Part shown: in pieces, positions 1-10,472 of the stretch
Position numbering within the stretch: position 1 is the first letter of the stretch
Layout: each line of letters starts with the position of its first letter
The notes under the pieces: generated by a model
Database searches by the model: none
Seen by the model: the letters and a program-made list of their open reading frames with translations, nothing else
Told to the model about the DNA's origin: nothing
Translations under genes and position numbers: made by a program
NCBI GenBank assembly: GCA_947579605.1
Contig: OX388306.1
Location: 5,580,001-5,644,000, forward strand
Source of the DNA: Athripsodes cinereus
Lineage: Eukaryota; Arthropoda; Insecta; Trichoptera; Leptoceridae
DNA: 64,000 nt
Direction of reading: 5' to 3'

Positions 1-177
1 ATATAATTTTACTCTTTCTTAGCACCTGACATATAACACTCTCCTAGTGAAGAGACCAATAATAGAAAATCAAATCATACAAAAACATGTGTTAAATTAA
101 TTTAACATCTATAATATAACCGACGCAATTAATTTTTCAAAAACTAAAATAAAACTAAAGAAAAATGCAGCAAGTTA

Positions 178-345
178 TCTATACTAATATTATAAAGAGG
201 AAAGATTTGATTGTTTGCATTGAATAGGCTCCGAAACTACTGAATTGATTTGAAAAATTCTTTCACTGCTGGGAAGCTACACTATCCCCGGGTGACATAC
301 GCTATATTATATTTACAAAAAATTAGCGATCCTTATTAAACTATT
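178..345 (+). mobile_element. Helitron-like non-autonomous fragment (5' end)
   Basis: The stretch opens with A|TC followed by an ACTAATATTATAAAG segment and a block reading GGCTCCGAAACTACTGAA, ATTTGAAAAATTCTTTCA. This is the usual 5' part of short non-autonomous Helitrons that are common in insects (family knowledge). The 3' CTRR end is not visible, because similarity stops before the LINE fragment at about 365. It is a decayed, 3'-truncated copy. Confidence 0.55.
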
Positions 346-364
346 TTTTTTAAATACTTATCTG

Positions 365-963
365 ATGGCATATTATCTATTATTGATGGCAAAGAACGCA
401 ATGGGTCATCTTGATAAAATTTGGAAAAGCTGTGAAATTATGAGAAACACAAAGATAAGACTGGTCAAGACCTTGGTATTCAGCATATTTTTATACGGAG
501 CTGAAACGTGGACGCTGCGAGCTAGCGAACGCGCGAGGATCAATGCGTTTGAGATGTGGTGCTGGAGGAAATTGCTCCGAGTGCATTGGACCGAACACAG
601 GACCAATGATTCCATCCTCAGGGAGCTAAACATTTTGGCGTGACTCTCAACGATTTGCAGACAGCGCGTCTTGCGATATTTCGGGCACATTGCAAGAACA
701 GAGCATGACAACCTGGAAAAAGTAATTATGACTGGGGTTGTAGAAGGGAGGAGGGGAAGGGGCAGAGTGCCAATAAGATGGAGTGACTAAATTAAGGAGG
801 CCACACAGAGCTCACTTCACGGGGCCTTACACATGGCGGAGGATCGCTCAACATGGAGACAGATGGTTTACAGAACGAGGCATGATGGTCACGATCCTCA
901 GGATTGAGGGACCGACAGAGATGATGGCTTAACTACCCGTGCGAAGCTGGTGCGGACCGCTTG
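365..963 (+). pseudogene. LINE reverse transcriptase C-terminal fragment (RTE/R4-like)
   Basis: The plus strand encodes the last part of a non-LTR retrotransposon RT. Readable blocks are LVFSIFLYGAETWTLRASER, INAFEMWCWRKLLRVHWTEH, RQRVLRYFGHIARTEHDNLE and VVEGRRGRGRVPIRW, and the frame ends near a DGHDPQD segment. In-frame stops after ELNILA (about 642) and in the WSD block (about 790) break it. The RT palm and the endonuclease are missing, so this is a strongly 5'-truncated dead copy. It is related to the longer copy at 55611-56891, which carries the same GCETWT...FEMWCYRRMLKIHWSEH layout. No clear tail or target duplication was seen. Confidence 0.85.
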
Positions 964-1732
964 TATAGTATAATAATATAAAGTTTAATTTATAGATAGA
1001 CGGTTGTTGATAGAAGTTCATTATGATAATAAATATGAAAAAATATTTAGTACTTGTGACGTTATTAACTTGCAATGTGGCTTTTGAAAGCTTCTGCTCC
1101 CATTTCGGGCAAATGTAAAGTGACTTTTCACATTATATTTTCCTGATGATGAGAGCAGAATCTTTAGAAAGTCAGTTAGCAAATCAATATCTTGTATTTA
1201 ACCCTAAATTATTTAACTTTATACTTTTCTTGAATTTTTAAGATTATGCGGAGTGTTATGGAGTAAAAAGGCAAATGTCTAGTGTCTTTATATTAATTTT
1301 AAAACCTGTTTCCTAAGAGAATTAGTACTACAATCCTGGTCTATGATGTAAGTCTATGATACATATATCTTTTATGACATTATGTTATTTAAATCAAACT
1401 ATAGCAAACTGAAGACATTGTTCTTCCGACAGAGCTTCCAGTACCCTTGAAATGGATTCTCCATTATATGGTACCAAAAAAGCATCCCTCATTGTCAACA
1501 AAAAAGTGTGTAAAATCTAATACTAATGACAAGGTATGAAAACAATTTGTACGAGGTTTATGTAACATAAGTCAACTCACTACCATGTTTACATAACAGA
1601 TTATCAACAGTGCAATACATAAAACATATATCTCCAAAACATAAGATTGTACATAAACTGCTGTATGTATATATTGTAGGAATAAGTTCGCTATATAATA
1701 TATACTCAATACAGAGCGAGCGTCAACCTTAC
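964..1732. other. AT-rich stretch with no recognised gene
   Basis: No exon or repeat was recognised here. Downstream exons of the ZFAND4-like gene would be expected on the minus strand at lower coordinates. One weak open stretch near 1400-1500 (minus strand) did not match the family, so I do not call it. Confidence 0.5.
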
Positions 1733-3979
1733 CTTCGGGAGAAAGTGCGAGTGACAATACGGGCAAAATATTCAAAACGAGTGTGATGAGATGGGCCAAC
1801 CTATTATTCTCCACAAAATCTTTGATGTCTCTCCACTGTAGGTCTTCCACAGCCGGCAGGGGCAGACGTCTGGTAGATATAGGCCCCCCACGAATGGACA
1901 GCACCAGCTTTAGTGTGCTGCCGTCCTTTATGCTGTAATCTGACAAACTGCACGAGTCCTCCAACTCCTTGAGATTGTATAGCAAGTGTTGATGGGACAT
2001 TGGTATTCCTGAAACACAAATAAATAAATAAAAACTCTGAGCAGGATATAACTGTAAGCACACCTGATAATTCACAATACCTATATGTAATATTAGAATC
2101 TTTCAATAAATAAAGGTAGGTACTCTGTTACAAAATATAAATATTTTGGCATTCTTGCAGTTTTCTTGAAGTTAACTTTAAGATATTTTATTATGTACTT
2201 TAATTTTATATCAACACTTATATTTCATATTAATTTTTAGATATTTCTTTATTAAATAATCCCCAATTATGACATGGATACTAAAATTTAGGTGCCTTTA
2301 TACAATACATCGGAGACACAAAATAAAATAGTGTCATATATATCGTGTGTGCATCTCTTTGTGCTATATGACTTTGAATGTGTATCTCTTTGTGCAATAT
2401 TCTAATAGATGATGTTATTCCACATGTATAGTTTAAATTGTTAAGTTTCATGACTAATTCATCAAATAAAAAATAATCGGTCAATTTCTACAATACGTTA
2501 TTGAGTAGTAACCAATATGAAAATATAGACTGATGATCATAGTTGTATTTATTGTTTTTCACTGTACACCAGTGTTTCCCAACCTTCTTTATGCCATGCC
2601 CCACTGGCTTCTTTTTTAATTAAGCAGTTGGTAAATTTTCAATGACATGTGGAAGCACGGTGCCCCACCTCTGAGGCGTGACACCCCACCTTGGGAAACA
2701 TTGCTGTACACTGTTACAAGATATCATGGGGCACCCAGATATGAGCTGAAGGAGGGGTGGAATTTATATTTATGTAATTATTTATTCCTCTATTCTATAC
2801 CCTCACCCTGTATCCCAAGTGGGGGTAGGCAAAGAGAGAGCGGAACGCCATATAGATCTATCCTTACATACTCCTTTCGCTTCTTCTACATTCACACAAT
2901 TTCTCATACATCTACGTCAATTTCTCTTAAACATACAACAGTCCTTGAAAATTTTGTGCATGTGATCAAGCTACCTGGTTCTCAGATACCCGCACTTTAT
3001 CACCCCCTCTTTCAAATAATTACCTCCACTTATTCTTCTACATAGATGGATTATTCTTTTCGTTCCTCTCAACTTTATTACCTTACAAAGTTGGTTTTCA
3101 TGGATCATAATTATGCGTTTACCTATTATTATTATTTTTTCCACCTGGGCAATTTGCATCCCTCTCCCCCCTATGTTGGCCTGGCCTCTTATACATCTTG
3201 TAATGGTATAAAGTGAATGACAATTAGAATAAATGCAAATATGATCACCAATATATATTTTTGTACTGGTTCCCAATGAATAACCTATTGCAGAAATTGA
3301 CCAAATAATCATCATTCAGAAAAAATATAAACATAACAACTAAGTACTTAAGTAATCAGGAAACAAATTTGAACTCAGTGACAAGAGTTGCTAGACAATT
3401 TAAAAGGTTATTTTTAATATTTCAAAATGTTGTTGAGCATTATAAACTATCAATTTACAGATATAAATATTGTTGTTTTTTTCTGTTGTTTTGGTAAATA
3501 CAGTTGGTGAATCTGTTATCTACACATATTTTCTAGTGAACTGGAGTTATCACATCGGGTGGTGGCCACTGGTCAGCCATGAGGATGTAAATGCTGCGGA
3601 GAATTGTTATAATGGATGTAGAAAGTCATAAACAAGAAGATAATAAGATCCCACTACATTGTTTACATCCGGTTGAGGAATCACGCAGCAGATTAATGAT
3701 TAGTCTACTCTGTGCTGAATAGTGAATACTCCCAGCGGCACTCGATATATATAATAACGAGATTACTCACATGTAAACATATTACATCATACCTTCTACA
3801 CGGAATATCTTGGACTTGATGGCGTAGATTGTGTCGTGAGGGGACACGGTCATTTGGAAGGCGGACCCTGTTAGGGATTCCACGAGGATCTCCATCGTGC
3901 CTTGGCCCTGACAGACCACATCGTCATCTAGAGGTTTGGACTTTCCAGACAGCCGCTCGGGGAAGCCATGTTGTGACAT
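1733..3979 (-). CDS. ZFAND4: ZFAND4/ANUBL1-like protein, 5' part (two exons)
   Basis: Two minus-strand exons encode the ubiquitin-like N-terminus of an AN1-type zinc finger protein 4 orthologue. Exon 1 is 3979-3793. It starts at the ATG of MSQHGFPERL and contains TMEILVESLTGSAFQMTVSP and IKSKIFRVEG. Exon 2 is 2008-1733 and begins IPMSHQHLLYNLKELEDSCS, then KDGSTLKLVLSIRGGPISTR. The splice borders are GAAG|GTATGA and TTTCAG|GAATAC, and the junction restores VEG-IPM in frame. Exon 2 most likely ends at GAAG|GTAAGG (1733). An alternative donor lies at AATAG|GTTGG near 1800. The ubiquitin-like fold followed by LRGG-like RGGP is typical of the family. The C-terminal AN1 zinc finger lies in exons I could not find, probably beyond the window. 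Intron 1 (2009-3792) holds a hAT MITE and an RTE fragment. The family's cellular role is poorly known. Identity is from residue similarity only. Confidence 0.85.
2570..2703. mobile_element. hAT-type MITE, 134 bp, with 8-bp target duplication
   Basis: The ends are CAGTGTTTCCCAACC on the left and, on the right, the inverse of CAATGTTTCCCAAGG. Both sides carry the direct repeat CTGTACAC (2562-2569 and 2704-2711). An 8-bp duplication with CAG-type ends is the hAT hallmark. There is no coding capacity. It lies in intron 1 of the ZFAND4-like gene. Confidence 0.85.
2785..3060 (-). pseudogene. RTE-type LINE 3' fragment
   Basis: Read on the minus strand, the end of an RTE RT is visible: CMRNCVNVEEAKGVCKDRSI, then LPTPTWDTG and a TATAGAATAGAGG tail that decays from a TAGA tail. 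An upstream block with frame breaks (DHMHKIFKD) matches the same region of the copies at 36605-36925 and 43255-43510. Inside the ZFAND4 intron. Confidence 0.75.
3061..3780. other. Rest of ZFAND4 intron 1, nothing recognised
   Basis: AT-rich intronic sequence between the RTE fragment and exon 1. No clear repeat or RNA gene was seen. Confidence 0.5.
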
Positions 3980-4700
3980 ATCTCTCAACTAGTTGTTGCC
4001 AACACCAATCATATTAATACACAAAACACTATTTTAATGATACTTCGTCGTTCAAATTGATTCATTCACAATATGGGTGGGTATAATCTAACACGACACA
4101 CAATAATATACATATAACACAACACCTAGCTCCCACAAAAGGTTAATTTGGGATAATTAATAAGGAAAACGAAGACGTGCCTATAAACACTTATATCAAC
4201 ATAATTTACTACCTCCGTTAAAGAAACAAATACATTAAATCACAAAACTACTAAAATTATCGCGATAAACAGACGAGTTAAGCTATTACACACTATACGA
4301 GCGGAGAAAGAAACCATTTATAAAATTTTGACTTTGCCTTTGCATATGCAACCAAACATCACTGTCGTTTTTCTATCTCATATTTTTAGAGTGATTAATA
4401 ATGAAAGAAAGAGATAAAACATTGAAGTGCATTGATAGGATAAAAGAAATCTGTTTTATCAGCAATATTATTGCCAGATAGCTAAGGTGGCTTCCAAATC
4501 TGGCTATATTTTCACTTTTCAAATATTTTTGAGTGACGTGTGACATTAATATTTTTTCACTTTAGATAAACATCCAAAGTGGAAGGATCGATCTATTCGT
4601 TGAAAAGTGATCACGTCTGTTCATACTTTTCATCCTGTGCTTTCACTACCATGTCTACACTCACGGTCATGTTGTTTTTAATTTTCCATAATATTTTGTT
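3980..4700. promoter_or_regulatory. 5' flank of the ZFAND4-like gene
   Basis: This stretch between the ZFAND4 start codon and the piggyBac insertion must hold the promoter (inference from position). I see no convincing TATA box or initiator, and no gene. Confidence 0.3.
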
Positions 4701-6059
4701 TTAACCTTCTGCAGCTGACGTGCCTTAAATTTCACAATTTTACTGACGTGGTAGACTGTTGGACACCATTTTCACGTAATTTTTTTTTGTCAAACTAGTG
4801 TTAAATACCTAATTAATTGGTATTGTCTAAAAAATATATTCATATATTATATTTCTATTCAGTTAAATGTAGAAAAATACAACATTTTTCTAATAATAAC
4901 ACCATTTATTATTTATGGTCAAAATCAGTTCGCAAAATCAACCGACTACTAAAAAAATATTTTCAAAAATAACGTAACTAAAAAATAACAACAACTTGCA
5001 TTTATTATTAAAATTTACACTTAAAGTAATCATAGGTAAAAAATTGATTAAAATCTTATGGTCAAATAAAAAAATACACAGCTTTAAGTTTTTACATTTT
5101 TTCTTGACATAGTTCACACTTTGGCTGTGAGCATTGCAGGCAAATCGGCTTGAAACAATCACAACATATGTATTTGGTATGTCTTTTTATTTTTGTTGAG
5201 CAAATATGGCAAAGTTTTCGTGCACTTGTAGAAGTAGATTGTGATTTTGGAGGTGCAAGAGGCAGATTTTCGCCCATAACTCTGCTCACTGTTATTCGCA
5301 GTTCTCTTGGCAGTCTTTCACTATACGCTCGCGCCTTCATGTGATCTGATACTAAACTACGTGACATATTCAATAAAAAAGGTACTTCTTTTCATTTAAC
5401 TGTCGCTATTATCACACGCTTGATATAAAACAATTTATAGAAGCAAGAATATATCGAGCATTTTTATCAATTTCATCCACAAAAACCGAAAGGATGAAGC
5501 TGACCAATACTCATTAAGTAGGCACTTATTACCATTGACAAATATTTTTTGTAAATATTTTGATGTTGAATAAAGATTATTATTATATTATACGGAAGGG
5601 AGAAATAAAGGTGAAATACAGGTCATCATCATCATCACATCATCACACCTGCAATTCAATCCCGGCCATCGTCATATACGCACCTATACACCGACGTATT
5701 ATACCTACAACTATACATAACATACAAATAACATAATTTTACTATGAAATAACAACACCTAAAAACGGTCTTACTGACCTGTAGCCTGGGAGACACTATG
5801 GTTTTTTTTCAATTTTACTGACGTGGTAGATTCACAGACACATACCTTAACACTGACGTGGTAGACTAGTAGACACCTCCTTGCTGTAGCACAGAACCTA
5901 CACTCATCTCAACCGCTCATTGCTAACTAATACCTCCACGTTGACGAAATATTAAGGTACTAAGCGTGCCGGGATCGTAACTATAAATATATACATGTTA
6001 AGGACAATTTTGTGATATGTGGTGTCTGGTAGACTACCACCTCAGCTGCAGAAGGTTAA
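4701..6059 (-). mobile_element. Non-autonomous piggyBac element with TTAA sites
   Basis: The element is bounded by TTAA at 4701-4704 and 6056-6059, with perfect 14-bp inverted termini CCTTCTGCAGCTGA (4705-4718 and the inverse at 6042-6055). TTAA duplication plus short perfect termini is diagnostic of the piggyBac superfamily. The motif TGACGTGGTAGA recurs inside (about 4743, 5819 and 5859), and CTGGTAGACTACCAC lies beside the right end. These look like subterminal binding repeats. Only the 3' end of a transposase gene remains, on the minus strand (5092-5373). The element is about 1.36 kb against roughly 2.4 kb for autonomous piggyBacs. Confidence 0.92.
5092..5373 (-). pseudogene. piggyBac transposase C-terminal cysteine-rich domain (remnant)
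   Basis: The open minus-strand frame of about 93 residues ends with a dense cysteine pattern: KLCHICSTKI, then TKYICCDCFKPICLQC and PKCELCQ. This is the C-terminal zinc/RING-like domain of piggyBac transposases, which helps the enzyme bind its terminal repeats. The preceding ERLPRELR block is the linker. The DDD catalytic core is absent, so the fragment cannot transpose DNA by itself. The frame is still open to a natural stop TAA at 5092-5094. The first in-frame codon in the open stretch is TTG, and no true transposase start is present. Confidence 0.85.
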
Positions 6060-6132
6060 TAATAGATTTTGACATTTGATACTTAATTATGAAAACATGT
6101 AATATGAAAAACTTGAATATAACTTACATTTA

Positions 6133-6715
6133 GGTTAGTTGGAAGAGATCGCGCCTTTGCGATAAACTCGCCCTCTGTATATTGATTGTATTTAACTTGA
6201 TGTGTACCTTTTATGTAATTCTTTGTAATCAGCAGTGATGGAAATTAATGCTATTTCACATAAACTTTAATTAGCGGTGCTAAGATGTCAGTTAGCAGAC
6301 TAACAATTATTGCTATGTTAATATTAAATCAGGATGGAAAAAGTATCTACACTAGTAACTAATAATATACTTTCTCATAAAAGAGGGTCACTTTTACTTG
6401 TATTGCGGTAAATATTTGGAAGAATGCTTCATCCCTTTTTACTGAGTAATATCAACCTAATATGTGTAGTTTGCTTTTCAAAGATAAGATTGCTAATTTA
6501 AATTAGTTTAGTATGCTATCGTTCATCGTACGTGTAGGGCATGTCGGTTTATGCTGCGATTGCGAAGTTTCGCAGCTTAGCATTAGCAAATTAATCAATT
6601 TTCAAATAGCGTTTGCTAAGACTATTTTACCTTTAGCAGATTAGCATAGACTGTCCATGCTAATTTTTCCATCACTGGTAATCAGTGTACAGTAAAGAAT
6701 AAAACTTTGGTATCC
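6133..6715 (+). mobile_element. LINE 3'-end copy (family A), split by a hAT MITE
   Basis: Both halves belong to one LINE tail: GGTTAGTTGGAAGAGATCGC ... GCGATAAACTCGCCCTCTGT in 6133-6224, and TGTACAGTAAAGAATAAAA in 6686-6715. The same order occurs uninterrupted at 13073-13209 and 54616-54750. The hAT MITE at 6233-6677 has separated the halves and duplicated GTAATCAG. The hairpin ATCGC/GCGAT near 6150 is the conserved 3'-UTR hairpin described in the findings. Confidence 0.8.
6233..6677. mobile_element. hAT-type MITE, 445 bp, with 8-bp target duplication
   Basis: The termini are CAGTGATGGAAATTAATGC and the inverse of CAGTGATGGAAAAATTAGC. The duplication is GTAATCAG at 6225-6232 and 6678-6685. 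Several TTAGCA/TGCTAA words inside resemble subterminal repeats. It is non-coding. It inserted into an older LINE tail, so it is younger than that copy. Confidence 0.9.
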
Positions 6716-6734
6716 GTTTTATTTTTAATCTCAA

Positions 6735-7385
6735 AAGGTCCGACCATATCTCCCAGTATCGGCATACTCTGAAATGGCTAACAGTGTGTCAAAGACGTGA
6801 ACTTCATATTTTATCTCTTGTTCATAAAACACTCATCAACGTCTTTTCCTTACTATTTGAAAGAAAAATTCGAGTATCTAGCGAACCATGGTCTACCACT
6901 GCGTTCCAACAACGAGCGTCTTCTGGCAATTCCTACACATAACACCAATTTCTTTTCTCAATCATTCTCAGTATGTGGTGCTCGTTGCTGGAATAATCTC
7001 CCTTCTTCTCATAGAATATCTCAATCTTTTAATGGGTTTAAATACGCCGTCAAGAAGTATTTATTGTCTTCTAACTCAGCATCCGTCCCCTAACCCCTTC
7101 CCGATCCCTTTGGAGTGTTAGGTGTGTGAATTGTAGTTTTTTTCATTTTTTTTTTCAAACTAATTTGTGTGGCTATTTTTTATAATGTTTGTGTTTTTGT
7201 TATTATTATTTCTATTTCTGTTTAGTGTTAATGTGACGTGGTTAGATGGAAGAAATCACTATATAGTGATAATCTCGCCACTGCACATCATCACATTTTT
7301 TCTTGTGTATATTGCTTTATTTTATTTGTTATATGAATGATGATGTGCAAGAAGAATAAAATAAATAAATTAAATAAATAAATGA
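6735..7385 (+). pseudogene. LINE (CR1/Jockey group) RT C-terminus plus 3' UTR
   Basis: The plus strand shows the end of a non-LTR RT: YLKEKFEYLANHGLPLRSNN, LLAIPTHNTNFFSQSFSVCG and ARCWNNLPSS, ending ASVP-stop at about 7093. An upstream block (RRELHILSLVHKTLINV) is in another frame, so a frameshift is present near 6840. The 3' UTR follows, with the hairpin GGTTAGATGGAAGAAATCAC ... AGTGATAATCTCGCC (7240-7279), a repeat of GATGATGTGCAAGAAGAATA, and an AATA tail to about 7385. The 3' UTR matches the copy at 16832-16966. This is a 5'-truncated dead copy, with the same protein end as 37855-38290 on the minus strand. Confidence 0.8.
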
Positions 7386-7850
7386 ACAAAGAAATATTAT
7401 TGTTTCAGTGATTGGATTTTTCATCAAAAATAATATGTCGGGTGAAAATCGCTCTCACCCGTCATCCCAAAGATGGAACTTCACTTCACTGAAGATGGAA
7501 CGACTGCTCCCTGGATGATTCATATTGTGATCAAAGAGATAAATTAATATGAATGCCTCTTTCAAATAAAATATTCATTGTGAAATACAGTATTTTATTA
7601 TATACTTTGATTTCATAAAATATTTTGACAACAAGATTTAGAACAATCTCATTTATTTGTGTCTTTATTTTATCCTTCATAGATATAAATTTTAAAAAAA
7701 TATATGTCATTCAAAGTATGTCGTATTTGTTTGATGAAATTTGAAAAAAATAAAATGACGAATTTCGTTTAAATGATGGTAGCATTATGCTATACCATAG
7801 ACAACGGAAGCATGTTTCGCCCTCTATCGGGAAAGACGTTGGTTCATGTT
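7386..7850. other. Upstream flank of RpS26, nothing recognised
   Basis: AT-rich sequence between the LINE tail and the RpS26 5' region. No repeat or exon was recognised. Confidence 0.5.
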
Positions 7851-7891
7851 GACAGGACTACTTCCGTTCTCTTTGGTTTTGATCCCTCAAA
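7850..7891 (+). promoter_or_regulatory. RpS26 5' UTR with pyrimidine-rich start tract
   Basis: The 40 bases before the start codon include CTACTTCCGTTCTCTTTGG. Such pyrimidine tracts mark transcription starts and TOP-type translational control of ribosomal protein genes (family knowledge). The exact start is not determined. Confidence 0.5.
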
Positions 7892-9216
7892 ATGGTACGT
7901 GTTTTTCTCATTTTTAGAGAGAAAATGTCGTTTTATATGTGTAATTTCGTTATATTTCTATGATTGTTAAGTGATTTGTGCAGTTTGACAAATATGGAAT
8001 ATCAGTTTTAACAATTTTAGCTTGTAGATGCAATGTAAACACGCAAACTGTGGGCCCGTCAAATGGCCATGTGGCCCCTAACCTATCTATTAATGCTTTT
8101 GTTTTCTTGCAGACTTGCAAACGCCGAAACGCAGGACGTTCCAAAAATGGTCGCGGTCACGTTGAACCCGTGAGATGCACCAACTGTGCCAGATGTGTCC
8201 CAAAGGACAAGGCCATCAAGAAGTTCGTCATCAGGAACATTGTGGAAGCAGCCGCAGTTAGAGATATTATGGAAGCTTCCATCGATAGTAAGTACCAGTA
8301 CACATTTCCTGATATATTTTGTCGTCTAGAATTCAACTTTCCTCCGTTTTAGATGTTTGACATAGCATAAGTTATTGTTTCTTTATTATATTTGAAGTCT
8401 GTAACAAACAATTTATAGAGCTATAAATGAAGTGTAGATATCATAACAATTTCTGTTTACTGTGTATTTAGTACAGTTGTAAGGAGCTTGTACCTTTTTT
8501 ATGAATTGTATAAATGTAGAAGTGAAAGAAGTATGTAAGATCGGTCTATATGTTCTGCTCTTTTTGCCTACCCCGCTTGGGATACAGTGTAGCAAAACTT
8601 TTTTGTGTGCGATGTGTCGGAATAAGCCAATATTCTAATTCAACAGTGCATGGAATTAACAATTGTGTTCTATTATGTTACTCTTGTAAGCCATCTTCCA
8701 TAAGGTTTTTATAGTATTTATGAAAATGAATGATTTTTCCCTTTGGTGCCATTTTATGATCCTCCAACCTACTCAAGAGCAGCTTTCATTTTGCCCTTTA
8801 AGCTCGTGATGTTACTCTGACATTGGGAATCGGTTGACAGCCTGTACCATTTCATAGGATCCGTGGCTTTTGATGTTACGAATAGGGAAGGAGACAAGCT
8901 AGATGTGTAATAACTACATAACTAGTATAGTGAAGGCGGGGTAGGATTTTAATTCTCTGTACAAGTTCCGAGACATCATCGAGGATCTTCGCAGTTACTT
9001 TTGTTTTTTAAGCATTTCTATAACATATTTTGTTTTTCTTTCCCAGGTAACTACCAGCTTCCCAAGCTGTATGCAAAGTTGCACTACTGCGTGTCGTGCG
9101 CCATCCACAGTAAAGTGGTGAGGAATAGATCCAAGAAGGATCGTCGCATCAGAACTCCACCACAGAGGGCCTTCCCTAGGGACAACCGTCAGAATCAAAA
9201 CAGGCCCAGGAAATAA
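7892..9216 (+). CDS. RpS26: 40S ribosomal protein S26 (eS26), three exons
   Basis: Exon 1 codes only for the start ATG (7892-7894, then GTACGT). Exon 2 is 8113-8287 and exon 3 is 9047-9216. The joined product has 115 residues, the usual family length. Readable blocks are [60 protein letters not shown] and [14 protein letters not shown], ending in NRPRK and TAA. The RCTNC...YCVSC cysteines are the zinc-binding residues. The protein sits at the mRNA exit channel of the small subunit (established). The junction GATA|GTAAGT with CCCAG|GTAACT restores [11 protein letters not shown] in frame. Intron 1 is 218 bp, and intron 2 is 759 bp and carries an RTE fragment. The N-terminus ([13 protein letters not shown]) differs from the usual MTRKRRNGGRAK at several sites. 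An ATTAAA signal follows near 9254. Confidence 0.96.
8490..8605 (+). pseudogene. RTE-type LINE 3' fragment in RpS26 intron 2
   Basis: The plus strand reads [16 protein letters not shown], then a [10 protein letters not shown] segment, aligning to the MNVEEAKEVCKDR...SAYPTWD end of the RTE copies elsewhere in this window. It is short and degraded. Confidence 0.6.
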
Positions 9217-9254
9217 ACAACATCTCACACTTATTTTATGTTATGATTCGCTAT

Positions 9255-10000
9255 TAAACAAACTTTCCAACACAATGCACATGTTTAATTTTTTTATTTA
9301 AAAGATATTAACATCTTTCACCCCTGAACACTTCTCTTAAGAGCAACTATGAGGTGTAATGGAGTTTTTCTATTCAATAGAGCTACCAAGGTGACTTGAA
9401 ATGGGAGAGAATATTGAATTAAAACAATATACCAAGATTGAACAGTTTTACTTTTAGGACACAAATAATACAGGTTGTGGTCCAAATTACATTGTGTAAG
9501 GGGTGAGCTTATTGCACATATGACATAAATAACCAAAAGATGTGCTTCAGAAATGAGAAATAGTTTTCTCTAAAAGAAAGAACTATTTCACATTATTATT
9601 AAAATAACACCATACTTTACTGGGACCATTACAGCCTTCGGCCAATGCGATCCCAGAGAATATCACAAAATGCTTTCTCTCATGTGACTGAAGAACATTT
9701 AAGAGTTTGATGTGTAAGTGGAAAAAGGATTAATCTATAATGGATACAAAAATATTTGTTAGTTATTTATTTACAAATATTCACGGCCAAAGCCTTTAAC
9801 ATGTTAAACCTCTGTATACATAATTTAGTAGTTATACATATACATAGTTATACATTAGTTTAATTTTATAATACATCAAAATAGTGAATAAAATGTTGAT
9901 TTTTATTTGGGTGTCAATTAAAAATGACACTTTTCTTATTATATTATATTTCGTGTCTTGCAGAACTAACAAAATTAAATGCATTTTTCAATGCTTGTCC
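9255..10000. other. Downstream flank of RpS26 with a small LINE relic
   Basis: At about 9600-9665 the minus strand reads CTGGGATCGCATTGGCC ... GGCTGTAATGGTCCC. This matches plus-strand copies at 33100-33178 and 36362-36436, which end in GTCAGTAATAATAAT, so it is a relic of a LINE 3' region. Nothing else was recognised. Confidence 0.5.
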
Positions 10001-10004
10001 CTTT

Positions 10005-10175
10005 TTTTTGTTTTAAAAAGATATATCTGGGTTTTTGTTTTAAACCCAAATTCAACCTTATACACTTTTCACAGTAAGCTTCTAAAAGCTTGTGTCGTGA
10101 AAGGGGAGTTTGCCGGCACCTGGTATCGAACCACGGACCCCTTGTTCACGAGGCCGGTTCTTGGTAAACAGAATG
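10005..10175 (-). mobile_element. tRNA-derived SINE, family 2
   Basis: The minus strand contains a pol III B box GGTTCGATACC (10122-10132), preceded by CCTCGTGAACAAGGGGTCC and followed by GGTGCCGGCAAACTCCCC. The tail block is GTATAAGGTTGAATTTGGG, AACCCAGATATATCTTTTT. It is the same family as 41210-41385 (minus) and 37020-37145 (plus). Confidence 0.8.
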
Positions 10176-10472
10176 AAAATGAGTCTCTCCCAAGATTGCT
10201 TTAATGCATGTTTTTTTTATACCATAATGGAATCTCTTGCTAGTGTAGTAGCCTGTTAATTCTTTTTTTACTGCATATGACAAAAAAAATAGGTTGTCAT
10301 TTCCGTGTTTTGAAAAAATCAAACATACAGGATGGGTGGAGCAATTCATCCTTTAATCAAATATGTTAAATGTCTGTACATGATAACAAATATTTGCCAC
10401 TCAGGGAATCTTCAGAAACTTTTGGTAGATTTGGATAAATATCAACGTTTGTAGACAGTAATCCATATGAAT

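Noticed and set aside
1400..1500. Minus-strand stretch that could be a third ZFAND4 exon
   Set aside because: It lacks a good acceptor in the needed phase and does not resemble the family's next block.
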